Shown piece by piece: positions 25,087 through 37,957 of a stretch of 64,000 bases of DNA. The stretch lies in NCBI GenBank assembly GCA_034670405.1, contig JAXDDX010000012.1, positions 2,625,001-2,689,000 of the forward strand. Reading direction: 5' to 3'. The DNA is from Hoplostethus atlanticus (taxonomy: Eukaryota; Chordata; Actinopteri; Trachichthyiformes; Trachichthyidae). The position numbers and the translations under genes were made by a program. The notes beneath the pieces were generated by a model that was not told the DNA's origin, searched no databases, and saw only the letters and a program-made list of their open reading frames with translations. The number at the start of each line of letters is the position of its first letter. Within the stretch, counting starts at the first letter, position 1.

Positions 25087-27302
25087 ATGGCTTTCAAAGT
25101 TTGTCAGACATGGACAGCGCTCTTACGAGCCGTGTATCAGAGAAAAACATCTGGACAGTCACTTGGGGTGGGTTTGGTGCAGAAAGGATACTGCAGCACT
25201 GCAGAAGGAGGTGAAGACGCAGGAAGAGGTATGTGGGGAACCATGCAGTAACATCATACGGGCTGCAGGGGGCAGCACGGGCCGTGACGCCAGCACAGGC
25301 ACGCACAGCTTGTTTTTATATGCCGCCAAACGTATATACAGTACGTTATAATAAACGTTACTAATAAATAAATACTAATAAATGTTGCAACATGCTAGGA
25401 ATGTAGGCCTACAAAACAAGATGGTGAATATTATACAAGGCTGACAGGCTCCTTTCTAAAATGACCGCTAGAAATTATATAAAAAGATCAAAGAATAAAA
25501 GGCAATTACAGGTAGGAGATAACGAAATTAAGAAATACAGCTTCAAAATAGGGAGGACTGAGACATTTGTCTGGCCCTTCTTGACATTCTTGCATGTCTA
25601 AATGATTTCTAAAGAAATTAAAACGCTTTGATAACCTTACACAAATATGGACGTGGCCTTTGTCTACAACAGTGATAAGATTCATCTGAAATACATCTAT
25701 TGCACATATGATAAAAATCACTGTGATCAAAATAAGTTACACGTTCTCAGGGACATTCAACTCTCAATGTCAGACCAGAAGGTTAATGACCACTTAAAGT
25801 ATAAAGGTATGAATAAAAACTGAATAAAAGTTCCATCTTCTGAGTAGAAACTCACTGACTAGTAGATCTGTGAGAGACACTAAAAGGTGGTTTGTTTGTC
25901 TCTGTTTAGATGAAACAACTACCCCTTACCATTTGCTGTATGTTTGGTGATATCCTCAGCAGCACTATTTATGTATCTAAAACAAACCAAGACTTTACTC
26001 CCTGTAGGAAGATATCTTTGAGGATGCCAAAATCAATTTGTGTGACCAGGCAATCAAATTCGAATCAGGCGAATGATATCAAAAACACAGTAGCTGTCAG
26101 CAGTTCATTGGCCTGGAAAGTGGACAACCTGCTATTCCCCTCACAACGTGAAGGCGTCTGAAAATCCTGGTTTCCCCTGCAAGGCCAAGCGGAGCTAACC
26201 CAGAGCTGAACTCATCATATGCTTGATTCTCTTGGAAATTACACTTCTGTGTATATTTGATGTTTTTCATATCCCCTTTTTACCCTTTGTTAAGTCTTTG
26301 CTTCAAATGCAACTAAATGACACATAGTAGTGAGCATAATATGATACTTCACTGATCCTCCTGGCTTTCCCCCCTCCACAGGAAGGTCAAAGGTCGGGGT
26401 CAGCTGCAGTACAGCGCCCCTGGAGCTGGTAGGGATCTGGTGTTCAGCAGGGCAGATGCTTGCCGACATGGAGGCTTAAACACGGGTGCTATAGGCTGAA
26501 AAGCTGTTTCCCTACTCACATTATTATTATTATTATAGTAATATTATTAGGGTGTTTATATTTTGCTGCACCAGACCTCGACTTGACCCGAGCAGCCAGT
26601 CTAGCCAGAAAACACGCTGATCTTTGTCACTATTTATACAACTGTCCATACACCGGGGACTTGAACGGTAGGGAGTGAAGCCAGGAAGCTGTACAAAGGG
26701 TAGCTGGTAGGGTGGCCTGGTGGCTAGAGGCAATGTCCCATGAACAAAACGTCACAGGTTCCATCTGCTGCAACAGCCTTGAGCAAGACTCTGAACCCCT
26801 GCTCACTTGTCGTAATTCTCTCAGGATCAGATTGTCAGCTAAAGGCCACTCACACCGACTAGTCCAGCTTCCCACACACACTGGCCTCGCACTGCATTGC
26901 GGATTGGTTTCTTGCAGGGCTGCCCGGGGAAAACCGCCTTTGTTTAATTCATCCCGCCTTCCCTCACTTCACTGAGTTTCGCCAACCCGTCCCTTTCTCC
27001 CCAGACCGGTCTGGTGTGAGCGAGGTGAGTCTGTGCAGCGGTAGCTTGTTTTCCTGCTGGTCCCTCGTGGATGTGGCTGCCCTCTGGGATGCCTCTGGCT
27101 GCGGTTGAGGATTGGATTCACTGGGATGACCCTAAACAATGTCAAGTCAACTGCCTGCTGCAACCTCAAGCCACAGCCAAGGGCACAAGAATGCATGCAT
27201 GCGCGCGCACACACTCACACACACACACACACACACACACAGTGTGACAGAGGGCAAGAGCCAGGGCCCTGACCTCAGCCCAACTCAATCCTAGCCAGAC
27301 CA

Positions 27303-27362
<60 letters not shown>

Positions 27363-30140
27363 CTCTACTTGTCATCAAGTCCATTCACACAGGATGATTT
27401 ACATTCCACTTCCATCCCTCCTACTGTGTGATTCGTGCTTATTGTATTTGGGTCGGTCTCTTTCGAAGCGTTGCGGTCCCATATCTGTTGCCGTGTCTCT
27501 ATGTCTCTGTCACTCTCTCATCAGCTGTGGTCTCGGAGCGAAGGGGGTCCGTGGTCACCGTGGCGATAAACCGTCCCGAGGTGCGTAACGCGGTGAACCA
27601 GGAGACGGCGAGGCGTCTGCTGGAGGAGCTGGAGGCCTTCGACAGAGACCCAGCGCTGAACGTGGCCGTCCTGCACGGCAAAGGTGAGAGAGTGAGAGAT
27701 GATGATAATAATGTGATGCTTTACTGATTCCTGGATGGAAGGCTGGTCGGGAATCAGTGATTTGCTCAAGGACCCTTCGGCAGGGAGGATGTTTGCCGAC
27801 CCAGGTTTTGAACTGATGTCCCACAGGAACTTATTTCTTCCTTTACCTTCCTTCTTCCTCCCATTTATCTGCGCCTCATCGTTTCATCTCTCAGGCTTCC
27901 CACTGGTCAGGGAATTTCTGGAATATTATGGACTTTTGAGCATTGGTGTATTTAAGTCAGGGAATTTGATCAATTCTCTCTGGGAAGTCAGGGAATATCA
28001 TGGATTTTGCAAATAACTTTTTCAAGTATTAATTGCATTAGATAGAGATTTTCAGCTGTTTCTTTCCCCACAGTAAGCCCAACTGTAGTGGAAACCCGTC
28101 AGTTTAGTCATTTACAACTTTTCTAAGCTGAAAAACATAAACAAACCAGGAAGGAAGAACATCTTCAGGTTATGGGAGCGCTCTGACTTTGTTATGGAAA
28201 GTCATTGAAAAGTCATGGAATGGTCTTTATTCTATCCCCTGTACGCCACCTCCTCTGCCTCCCTCTTCTCCCTTATCCTTTCCCTCATCCCTTCATCTCT
28301 TCCTCATATCTCACCTCTCCTCCATTCTCAACGCTTAACACTCCTCCTCTTCCTCTCCTCTTCTTCCTGCCTTTGCTCCTTCTACCCGGTTACACCTTTT
28401 AGTTTGAGTTGGACGCATAGAGTCCTTAGAGCTGTCTAAGTGGCCATAGCAGTGCACACACACACACACACACACACACACCTGCGAGGGGGCCTGCACT
28501 ATGTCGACCACCGAGAGCCAGAATCACGCCTCGGCTCCTAATACCTCCAAAAATAATCATCACCCACACACCGAGTGAACCCCTTCCCTCTGGAAATAAT
28601 GTCTTCAACCTGGATCAACCTGCCCGTCTGCTGTAAAGTGCACTCTGGTCCCAAGAGACACCATATTTAATCTGAATGCTCTGGCACTTCAGAGCTTGGA
28701 GACTCGCCAAATGCAGGCTGCAGAGTGCCACCGGTTTCAGCGCTGGACTGAAAACTGTGTCGGAGGGTAATTGGCTCGTGTTAAATGGGTTAGCAGTAAA
28801 TAGCGCGATGGGTCGTTCTGGCAAAAGGCTCTTCTGCGATTCCCTGCCATGCCTATAATGTGCTTTTAATAGTCCCGGTGCACATTCGTTCCTGTAGGTA
28901 CCCCGGTAGTGCTGCCCTGACAAGGTGTCTGACCTTCCACGGTGATTAGCAGTCCGTCTGTGTTTTGACATGACAAGCAGGAAGGGCCCCGTTTGGACAT
29001 GCTGTCTCTGCAAACATGAGGAAGCCATTTTGGTCAAATTAGTGCTAACACGATCGCTCTCTCCGCTCATTTCTCAGCGTGTTTAAGTGCTGTTTTTTTT
29101 TTTTTTTACTTCTTGAAATGAACAGAAATTGCCTTCTGCAGGTTTTGAATACGTTGGCACATATTTGGCCGTGTTTGGGAATCGTATTTCTGTATGCTTT
29201 AGTGGTCAGGTAGAAGCTGGACGCCCACCTGCTTCGCGGTACGCTGTCCAGGTCACTACAGGGGCATGTTTAAATGAATGAAAATGTCAATGTTGCTAGC
29301 TTACTGAATGAAATGTGACATTTGCTTTTTTTGGTCTCTGTGGAGACATTTTGGACGTGTGTATATATAAAAAAGCACCTTGTTTCTCACTTTAAACTGA
29401 AACACAGAGCAAGAATCCAGTCCAGTCTTTATACTGGAACAGAAAATTCACATGCTCTTCACTGTGTGACCGTGTAGTCCCATGTAGACTAAACCCTGTT
29501 TGTTAACTCGTGGAGAGAGTTGCTCATGCCTCCGGTCCACTGTTCAAATGTTGAGTGGAAGGAAGACCTCTCTCTCACAACAAATCACATTTATTTCAAA
29601 TCAAATCACATTTTTATTTGTAGAGCCCTTAATCACCGTTACAGTCTCTATGGGCTTCACAGTACCCAACATGTGAAACAGTAAATGGTTAGTACACGAC
29701 ATCCCCCAGCCTTGGACCCTCACAGAGGACAAGGAAAAACTCCCAAAAAAAACCTTTTAAGGAAAAATTGGAAGAAACCTCTGGAGGGGCTACTCAGAGA
29801 GGGATCCCCCTACCAGGACGGTTGGGCAATAGATGCCGAGTTTGGGCAAGCAAGCGTATACACAATGTATAAAAGTTTATAATGGTGGGACATCCAGATC
29901 TGAACAACCAAAGGGTTCACAAACAAAACAACTCCACTGTCAGTAAATCTGTGAAGAAAGCAGTTCAGCGCTACCGGTCTTTCCTTCAAACGACAAAAGG
30001 GTTTTAGGCAGCTCAGTCGCTTTGCTGCTCCCATAAACAGCATGACACACTGTTTTTATATAATTGCCCTGCGTTGACCCATAGCTGTAATCAAAGCTCT
30101 CAGTCGATGGGTGTTGCTGGCGCACGTCCTCATTGTAATC

Positions 30141-30181
<41 letters not shown>

Positions 30182-30312
30182 CTTTTACGAGCCCCTGCCT
30201 CAGCCTGTGACATAGTGTTTGTAGGCCTCTTGGGTAATGTTGTAATTACCACATGAATCCAACGGAAGGGGCTGTGGTTTGAGTATGTTAGTCTTCCATT
30301 AATGAGAATATT

Positions 30313-30344
<32 letters not shown>

Positions 30345-32302
30345 AGCACATGCATGATTCTGTGTCTATGTATTGGGTCGGGGCGGTTTGTGTGCCAGCC
30401 AGCCAGCCCGCCAGCCAGACCCATGCAAGCCGCTATCCAAATTGCAGCCCTCGGACTCCAGCTCAACTTGTTGTTTTTTTCATCCTCATCATTTTCCCTT
30501 CCTCTCTGACTTTCCAGCTGCAATACTTTGTAATTTTGTGGTCTCTTCCAGGAGGGAATTTCTGCGCTGGTTATGATCTGAAAGAGCTGGCCAATCACAC
30601 AGCCTCCCTCAAATTGGAGCAAGATGTCACCAAGGGTCCCGGTCCAATGGTGAGCTGTTCAGGCTGTGTGTTATGTGTGTGTATTAGTGAGGGTTATATC
30701 TGTATTTTCTTATAATATGAGGTCCAAATATAAAACCAGCGATAAAGGTTAGAGTTTGGGGTTATAAAGGTAAATCAGTGGAGTACTCTCTTTTGTGTGT
30801 GTGTTTGAATGTAGCGCATGTGCAGAAAGCCCTTGCTCTCTTGGCACACCCAGTATCACTTGACACAGAATGAAGATTCATAACGCAGATGATGTACTTT
30901 AAAGCTATAAACACAGCAACCTCCAGAAAGTCTGTGTGGAATGCATCTTAACTGAGGAACGTCTTTTGGAGTTGAATGAAGCTCCTGTGCACTTTAATCA
31001 TACGCCGAGGACAGACCTTCCTCACAGCGCTTCATTTCACAGCGAGAACTTGGATCTTTTGCTGCTCTGATGTACATTTTGAGACATGAATCTGGAATGT
31101 TTTCAGTTGATAAGATTCATAGAAATTGTAAAACTATTGATAACTAGACAGGCTTCTAACATACAGTGGACATTATAAGCCAGGACGTCGTTTTTCTCTT
31201 GATTTTGCTGGTTACTAAGTGAAAGTGAAACAAAGTCTAATTTAATGGGTTTTCATTTCAGGCCTCAAAAAATGTGAAAAACGTATCCACTGTAGGCCAG
31301 TTTGATCTGACCTTGTTTTCAAGGTCAAGACCTTTCTTTGTTGTGAGACTGTTTCTTTTCTACAGGAAGCAATGCTGCCGCCTCGTTTAGGAAGTGTATT
31401 CCCTTCATGCTGGCTTCGCTGAGTGAGCGAGCGCTGGCGTGCTTGAGTGCACGGACTCTGCATGTATTGTTTATGTGTATATGTGTGTGTGTGTGTGTGT
31501 TTTGACATACTAATTATGTCGTGTCCTCCAGGGTCCGTCTCGTTTGGAGCTGTCTAAGCCGCTGATAGCTGCAGGTCAGTGGCTACGCCGTGGCCGGAGG
31601 GCTGGAGCTCGCTCTGCTGGCAGATCTGAGAGTGGTGGAGCAGAGCGCCGTCATGGGGGTGTTCTGTCGCAGGTTTGGTATGTGTCCGCCTTGTAGTGCT
31701 ACTGCTGCTACTACTACTACTACTGCTAGTACTGCTACTTGTTCTTGTTCTACGACTTCTACTAGTCTACTATAGCTGATACTACCTCAGTTATTACTAC
31801 AATTGCAACTTCTTCCTCTACTACTAATACCAATACTACTACTGTGACTACTACTGCGACTAGTACTGCGACTAGTACTATTACTACTAGCGCTACCTCA
31901 ATGACCACAAATACAAGTTCTTCTTCTACTACTACTAGTGCTACTACCTCTACTATTAGTAGTAGTAGTGCTACTATTAGTACTGCCTCAAGTACTACTA
32001 CTGCGACTACTGCTACTACTACTAGCACTAACTCAACTACCACAAATACAAATTCTTCTTCTACTACTTCTAGTGCAACTACTTGTAATGCCTCAACTAC
32101 TACTACTGCTACTAGTGCTAGTCTTAGTACTACCTCAACTACTACTGCTACCATTTCAGGTTTGTAGTAATAGTTGTAGTCGAGAAGATTTGTAGTAGTA
32201 GTGCTGCTACTACTAGCACTACTTCAACTTCTCCTACTACTTGCTGTTATTCTTCTGCTACTACTTGAGTTACTGTTACTAGTACTAGTTTCTCTGTCTG
32301 TC

Positions 32303-32335
<33 letters not shown>

Positions 32336-32482
32336 CAGGGCTGGGGAGTGCACAGGGTTGCATGTAAAAGGACTACAGCAATTTGAAAAAAGAAAGGTAA
32401 CTGTAATGAGCTGGAATTACATGTTGAATTACTGCAAAACATGTTTGAAAGGGAAAAACAGTATTTAGATCCAGCATCACAT

Positions 32483-32549
<67 letters not shown>

Positions 32550-35500
32550 TTCTCATCTAATTATATCTGTCTACAGAAGTATCTTTTTGTTTTGTTGCAT
32601 CCACACATACATCATCCCTCTCTAATGCCAGGAAGTCAGCGCTGTTACTATTTTTCAACTCTGTTACTCTCCGCTCTGTTATCACCCCAGCCTCCTCCTG
32701 TTTGTGTGTGAGCAGGGAGTCATAACGCGATAACACCGGTGACCATGACCTTCTGGCATCACGGCCAGAGTCTGCTGGGCAGCCTTGATAAGTAGAAGAG
32801 GAAGCAACCAACAGACGGGTTTCCACTGTGCGGCCAAACAGGGCTTACTTATTATTTATGTTGCACAGTTTCCCCATAAACAACATTTCCTGTCTCATTT
32901 TTTTTCTTGGCGTCTTGTAGCCAGCTGGCATGGTTTGCCCACTGACTCGGTTTCAAGCGGACAAATAGTACTTTGGATCTTCTGTCGGAAACATTTTGAG
33001 CTAACTCTGGTCCCGGCGAGTCCTGATTGGCCTCGCGATGTAAAAGTTTCCCGTGTTGGAGCGTGGCAGCGTCTCTCATACTGCTGTCATCGCTGTCACC
33101 ATTCTGCTGTGAGTGCTTAAAATACGACCATGGTGTTTAAAAATACAACTGATGTACTATAATTTACTGGCAGTGCTAGATTTGGAGCGTAAACATATAG
33201 AGCTTATCAGCCTGGGCCTGTAATTTGACAGGGGAGCATCCTGGCAGTGCCCTCGTCCGTCCGTCCGTCCGTCCGTCCGTCTGTCTGTCTGATGCATTGG
33301 CAGGTCCTCTCTGTCCAGCCTCTCTCTCTTGTATTTTTTTCCCCTTCAACATTTAAACAGGGAGGTGAAACACAGGACAGATTCTGCCCGCGTGGCGACG
33401 TGTGATCATCAGTGCATCTCTGGACACAAACCGGCAAACGTCTTTCAGTAGAAATCCCAATCTCAGTGTGTGCTCTGCGTATCGAACTAAGGGGTGTAAC
33501 GCCTGGATGTCTTCCATCAGTTCAAAACTATGCTAGGGAGGCACAATGAGCGCGGCAGCGGTTTTGGCACATCAAGCAGCTGCCCATTTCCTCCCAGTTA
33601 CTAATTCGCAGCCTCGCCGTTGCCACAAATCTGCAAGACTTGTTTGTCAACACATTCGAGTTGTTTCCTGCAGCTTAGTTTAAACTACTGTGGTTTTTTT
33701 AATCGGATGTGCCTTTAGCTGAATGATTATTATTTTGCCTGTGGGTTTTCAGCCTTTTTCACACACCGTGCCGTAGTGGCATGCTGCGTGGACGGCGTGC
33801 CCCCTCCACCCAAGCATGTAGTTACTGTAGTTTAAAGTCTCTAAAACTACGGGTCAACGCCCAGAATGGATTGTAGGCAAGACAAGGAAAATGAGCATGA
33901 TTTCATGAGCATGATTTCATGAGCCTGCATCCTAGGGGGGCAGACTCAATTTCTCATCAGGAGTCGTTAGCTGAGAGAGTTTTAGAGAACCAGGCTTTAG
34001 AGTGACATTAAACTACTGAAGACTCTTCCTCTCTCTCCCTTCACATTCAAACTGGTGCTCAGTGGGAGCACAGTTTATTTAAAGATCCTGACTTGGGTGT
34101 TTCAGTAGGTTTGCCGAATATTTCTTTTTAATGGGCAAATTCTGTAACTGCTTTTGGGTCGGGCACAGATGGGAACAGCCTAAGGGAATCCCTGGTGGCT
34201 TTGGAGTCAGAAAAACCCTCAGAGTCCCACTACAGCTCTCTGATGTGGGCCAAAGGCAACCACAAGGAACTGACAGCTTCCTGGCACGTGATTGGCTGCT
34301 GAACCTGTGGCTTCCTGTCTGGGGGCCCCTCTGCCCCACCTAGGAGGAAATGAGGAGGAGGAGACGGTTACATCACAGGAGTCTGGTATTAGTGTGCAAT
34401 GTCCACTGCTCAGTAGAATTTTTAGAAACTTAAATGAAAAAAAAAAAATACCTTGAATGAAAAACCACCATGCTTACCTAATTCCCTGAAGCTATTTTGT
34501 TTCTGAAACCAGGGGAACATCATTAACCAGAAAAAAAGGCCGCACAGGAAAAGGAAACCTAAATGATTATTTTATCCCTGGTTTTCCCCCTTTTTTCTGC
34601 AAAGGCAAAGATAAATCAGCCCAAGCATGAAGGTTGTGCAGAGTGTAAAGATCCTGAAAAGTCCTGAAATAAAGTAGAGACCCTCACTTTCCGTTGCTAA
34701 GATAAACATTGACTAAACTGATGAAAACTTCCCGTTGCTCACGAGTTACCTCCCAGTAGTAGACCTGCAGCATCCTGTCAGCATGTCGGTGTCTCCTCCT
34801 CCTCTTTTCTTAAGCCCTCTATCCCGTCTGGAAGTGGGCTAGGTGACCAAGGCCAAAGAAGAAGCCACATGTTGAATGGAAGCTGTGCCCCAGTCCAAAG
34901 CTGACATAACATCGGCCAATTCAAACAGCTGCTCAATGAGTTTGATGCGGGGATAGCATAGTCCAGTGACTACATCATCTGGATACAAAACCGTCCCTCT
35001 CGTTGAAGCTTTAGGTGTCTTCTCCATGAAGTGTGAATGGTCAGGGCAGTTGAATGTAGAAATGAATACCAGTCAGTGTCCTCGGTGGCTAAATTGACTA
35101 AATGTGGCCACCAGCTTTACTTAATTGTTTTTCTAATACCCTTAAATTCAAAGTTTTTCAATGAGCAGAACATTCTCCTCAAGTATTTCATTTTTCCCCT
35201 GATAGTTACGCCAGAGAAGTGAGTACAGAGGGTAGAGACAGCAGGTACAGTGTTAGTTAGTGTTGCCACTTGCCTGATAACATTATGACGTTTTATACCA
35301 ATTTGTTGTCTGTTGGTAACAGTGACGGCCAAATATGCCTCCTTTGACCCGTCACACAGGACAACATTTGAACCTCAGCATGCTGTCGCCAGTTAGGAAA
35401 CCATGGGAAGGCAATGCATTGTGGGATGGATGCGGATGACTGATTGATGTCAATCTGGGAGGCCGCCATCTTTGTCCATGGTCTTAATAATTGGGCATAT

Positions 35501-37908
35501 TTCATGGACCGTTGCTAATTGATCACACTGGTCTTACTGAAAGGAAACACTTTGCAATTAGTTGTGACGGCTATACTAACTCTATTCCAGCAACCACTTT
35601 CTTCACCACAATCCTACAAACATAACAACGTCCAAGTTGTTATGTTATTGGACCATTCAGACAATCAAATCTCTGGTGCTGTTTCTGAACATAGTCAAGA
35701 CCCAGTTAGTGGAATGGATGGTATGGTGGAGAGAGAGAGAGAGAGAGAGAGAGGCCGAACAAGACCCGAGCTTACAGTTTCCCGCTCCCCTCCGCCTCAA
35801 AGAGAGGGCGAGGCCACACCCTGGCAGTCGCACTGGGAGCCCTGGACACAAATGTGTGTGTTTGTGTGGTCAGGACAGTTGGGATCTGGTCGCGATTAAA
35901 CTCTCATGTGATTTAGTTTTTTTCTTCAGAATTCCGACACATTGTTGGCTATTTTCATGCACAGTTTCATACCCTATTTATAGGCTAGTATAATGGCCCG
36001 CTTATACACACTCCTGGTATTTACTCAGTGGGCTAAAGACATAAAATAAAGTTAATTGTGGCGCTCATATTTCACCCAGCCTAACCCAGTCTAACCGCTT
36101 TTCCATGATTCCCAGCGATCATTTCAAAGTGAGCTTCTGATTGAAGGTCTTCTCTCATCCCTCTGTCCGCTTAGTCCGGATTTGTCCGGAAATCGCTAAT
36201 CCACATCAAACTTAATCGCATTACCCTCATGGGAGTCCATTGTAGTGGGTTTTGCTTTGATGTGGTGGGGATGCCGGTACCACCACCCTCAACCCAGAAG
36301 ACCTCAATCTGTTTTATTTCACACTCTTCACACAGCGCCCAGCTCAATAATAATAATAATAGACTGGCTGGCTTACTGTCACGGTGGTGTGGGTGTGGGC
36401 TTGGTACCAATATCGGGTGCACTGATAATTTTGCGATATTTTATTGATCCCCCAAAGGAGAAATTCTCTTTTCTCTGTGCAGGGAGGTCAGAGGTCAGGG
36501 TCAGCTACAGATCAGATCCCTGGAGCCGGTAGGGGTTGAGTGTCTTGCTCGAGGACACTTCAGCAGGGCGGGTGCTTGCTGTCGCAGGGCATGTCTTGTT
36601 GTTATGTAGCACTGTTAAAGGAAACCATGGTGAAGCAGAAGTTTCATACTTTGATTAAATCGTTCATAACAAAAACTGAAAGGCACAATCCAGGTTTTTA
36701 AACAGCCCATCTGGGTTATAATGCACCGTCCCCACAGCACATCCAAAAAGCACAAGCACCATTACTTGGGTTTTAAAATAGCAGAAGTTAATACAATGCA
36801 CTCTAATACAAGTAAATGCAACTGAAAACAATTTCTATGAAAACATTAAACTATGCTGCAAAACCGTTTTGAAATGGTTTCAAATGAACAGTGTTTGATT
36901 TGTCAAAGAAATAGTTTCATCTAAGGATTTGCTGATACTTTCTGCTTCCAGGTAAGTGTTTTTCTTTATGGAACAAAAGGATTCTCAGTTCATGATGAAT
37001 CCAAATAGGCTTCCTACAGACCTGAACTGTCCTGCTCACATTTTCGTAGGCCAACACATATCAAACTGTGTAGCTGGTAGATGAACTGCAAGTCTACTCC
37101 TCTCCTCCTGACTTCTCCTACATGTCAGTCAGACGATAAGCCGTGACAGCGCCACTTTGCAGGAAGCGAACCTCCTCTTATATCTGGTTATTAAACAATA
37201 GACTTTGCTGACATGCAAAACCCCAGTTAAAACCTGACAATGGACTTTGAAGACTCACTCAGAAGGATCATTATTTTAAGGCAGTACAAGGATAATAAAT
37301 GCCCTCTCATTTTTTTGCACTGATTATCGTGTGTCAGATCATTGCCAAGCATGTCCCACTAAAGAACTTTACAGGATAAGAAGCCACCTCTCCCAACCTC
37401 AGTCGGGGTCTTTCAAGTCAAACATGCCTTTTGAGTTAGAACAACTTCAAGGAGACGGTCCCCAACCTTTCAGCTCCCTTATTCACGTGGGACAAAGGAC
37501 AGGTCTGTGTGTGTTCCTGCAAACAGGACACATCTGAGACGGGACTATCAGAGAGAGAGGAGGGTGGGGGGGTGTTGGAGCTGGAGACGAGGGCTCAGGA
37601 TAAGAGGGGAGATCCTTCCGGTAGCTGATAGCAATGGTGCCAACAGCAGCACCAAAGACAGACGGACTGTAGACCAACCTGGCCTCGCTTTGTCTTTTGC
37701 TCTCTCTCTCTCTCTCTCAGTCCCTCTCTTACTCACTCTCTCTCCTGCCCCGTGTGCCTCCTGTCTTTGTCTCCCCCCCACCCCCCTTTCTTCCTATCCT
37801 CTTTCTTTCCTTTGCTGTAATCAAGGGTGATAATGCTGGACACGGCATAAGGAGGCTGTCTGCACCACTATCTAATCTATCCTCTGTCCCTGAGGAGGAT
37901 TGGAGGAT

Positions 37909-37957
<49 letters not shown>

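Noticed and set aside
28615-29070. 151-codon minus-strand frame
   Set aside because: Inside intron 2 of the crotonase-like gene, with no similarity that I recognise.
31762-32195. Long Thr/Ser and Val/Leu frames on both strands
   Set aside because: Produced by the period-3 ACT repeat, not genes.
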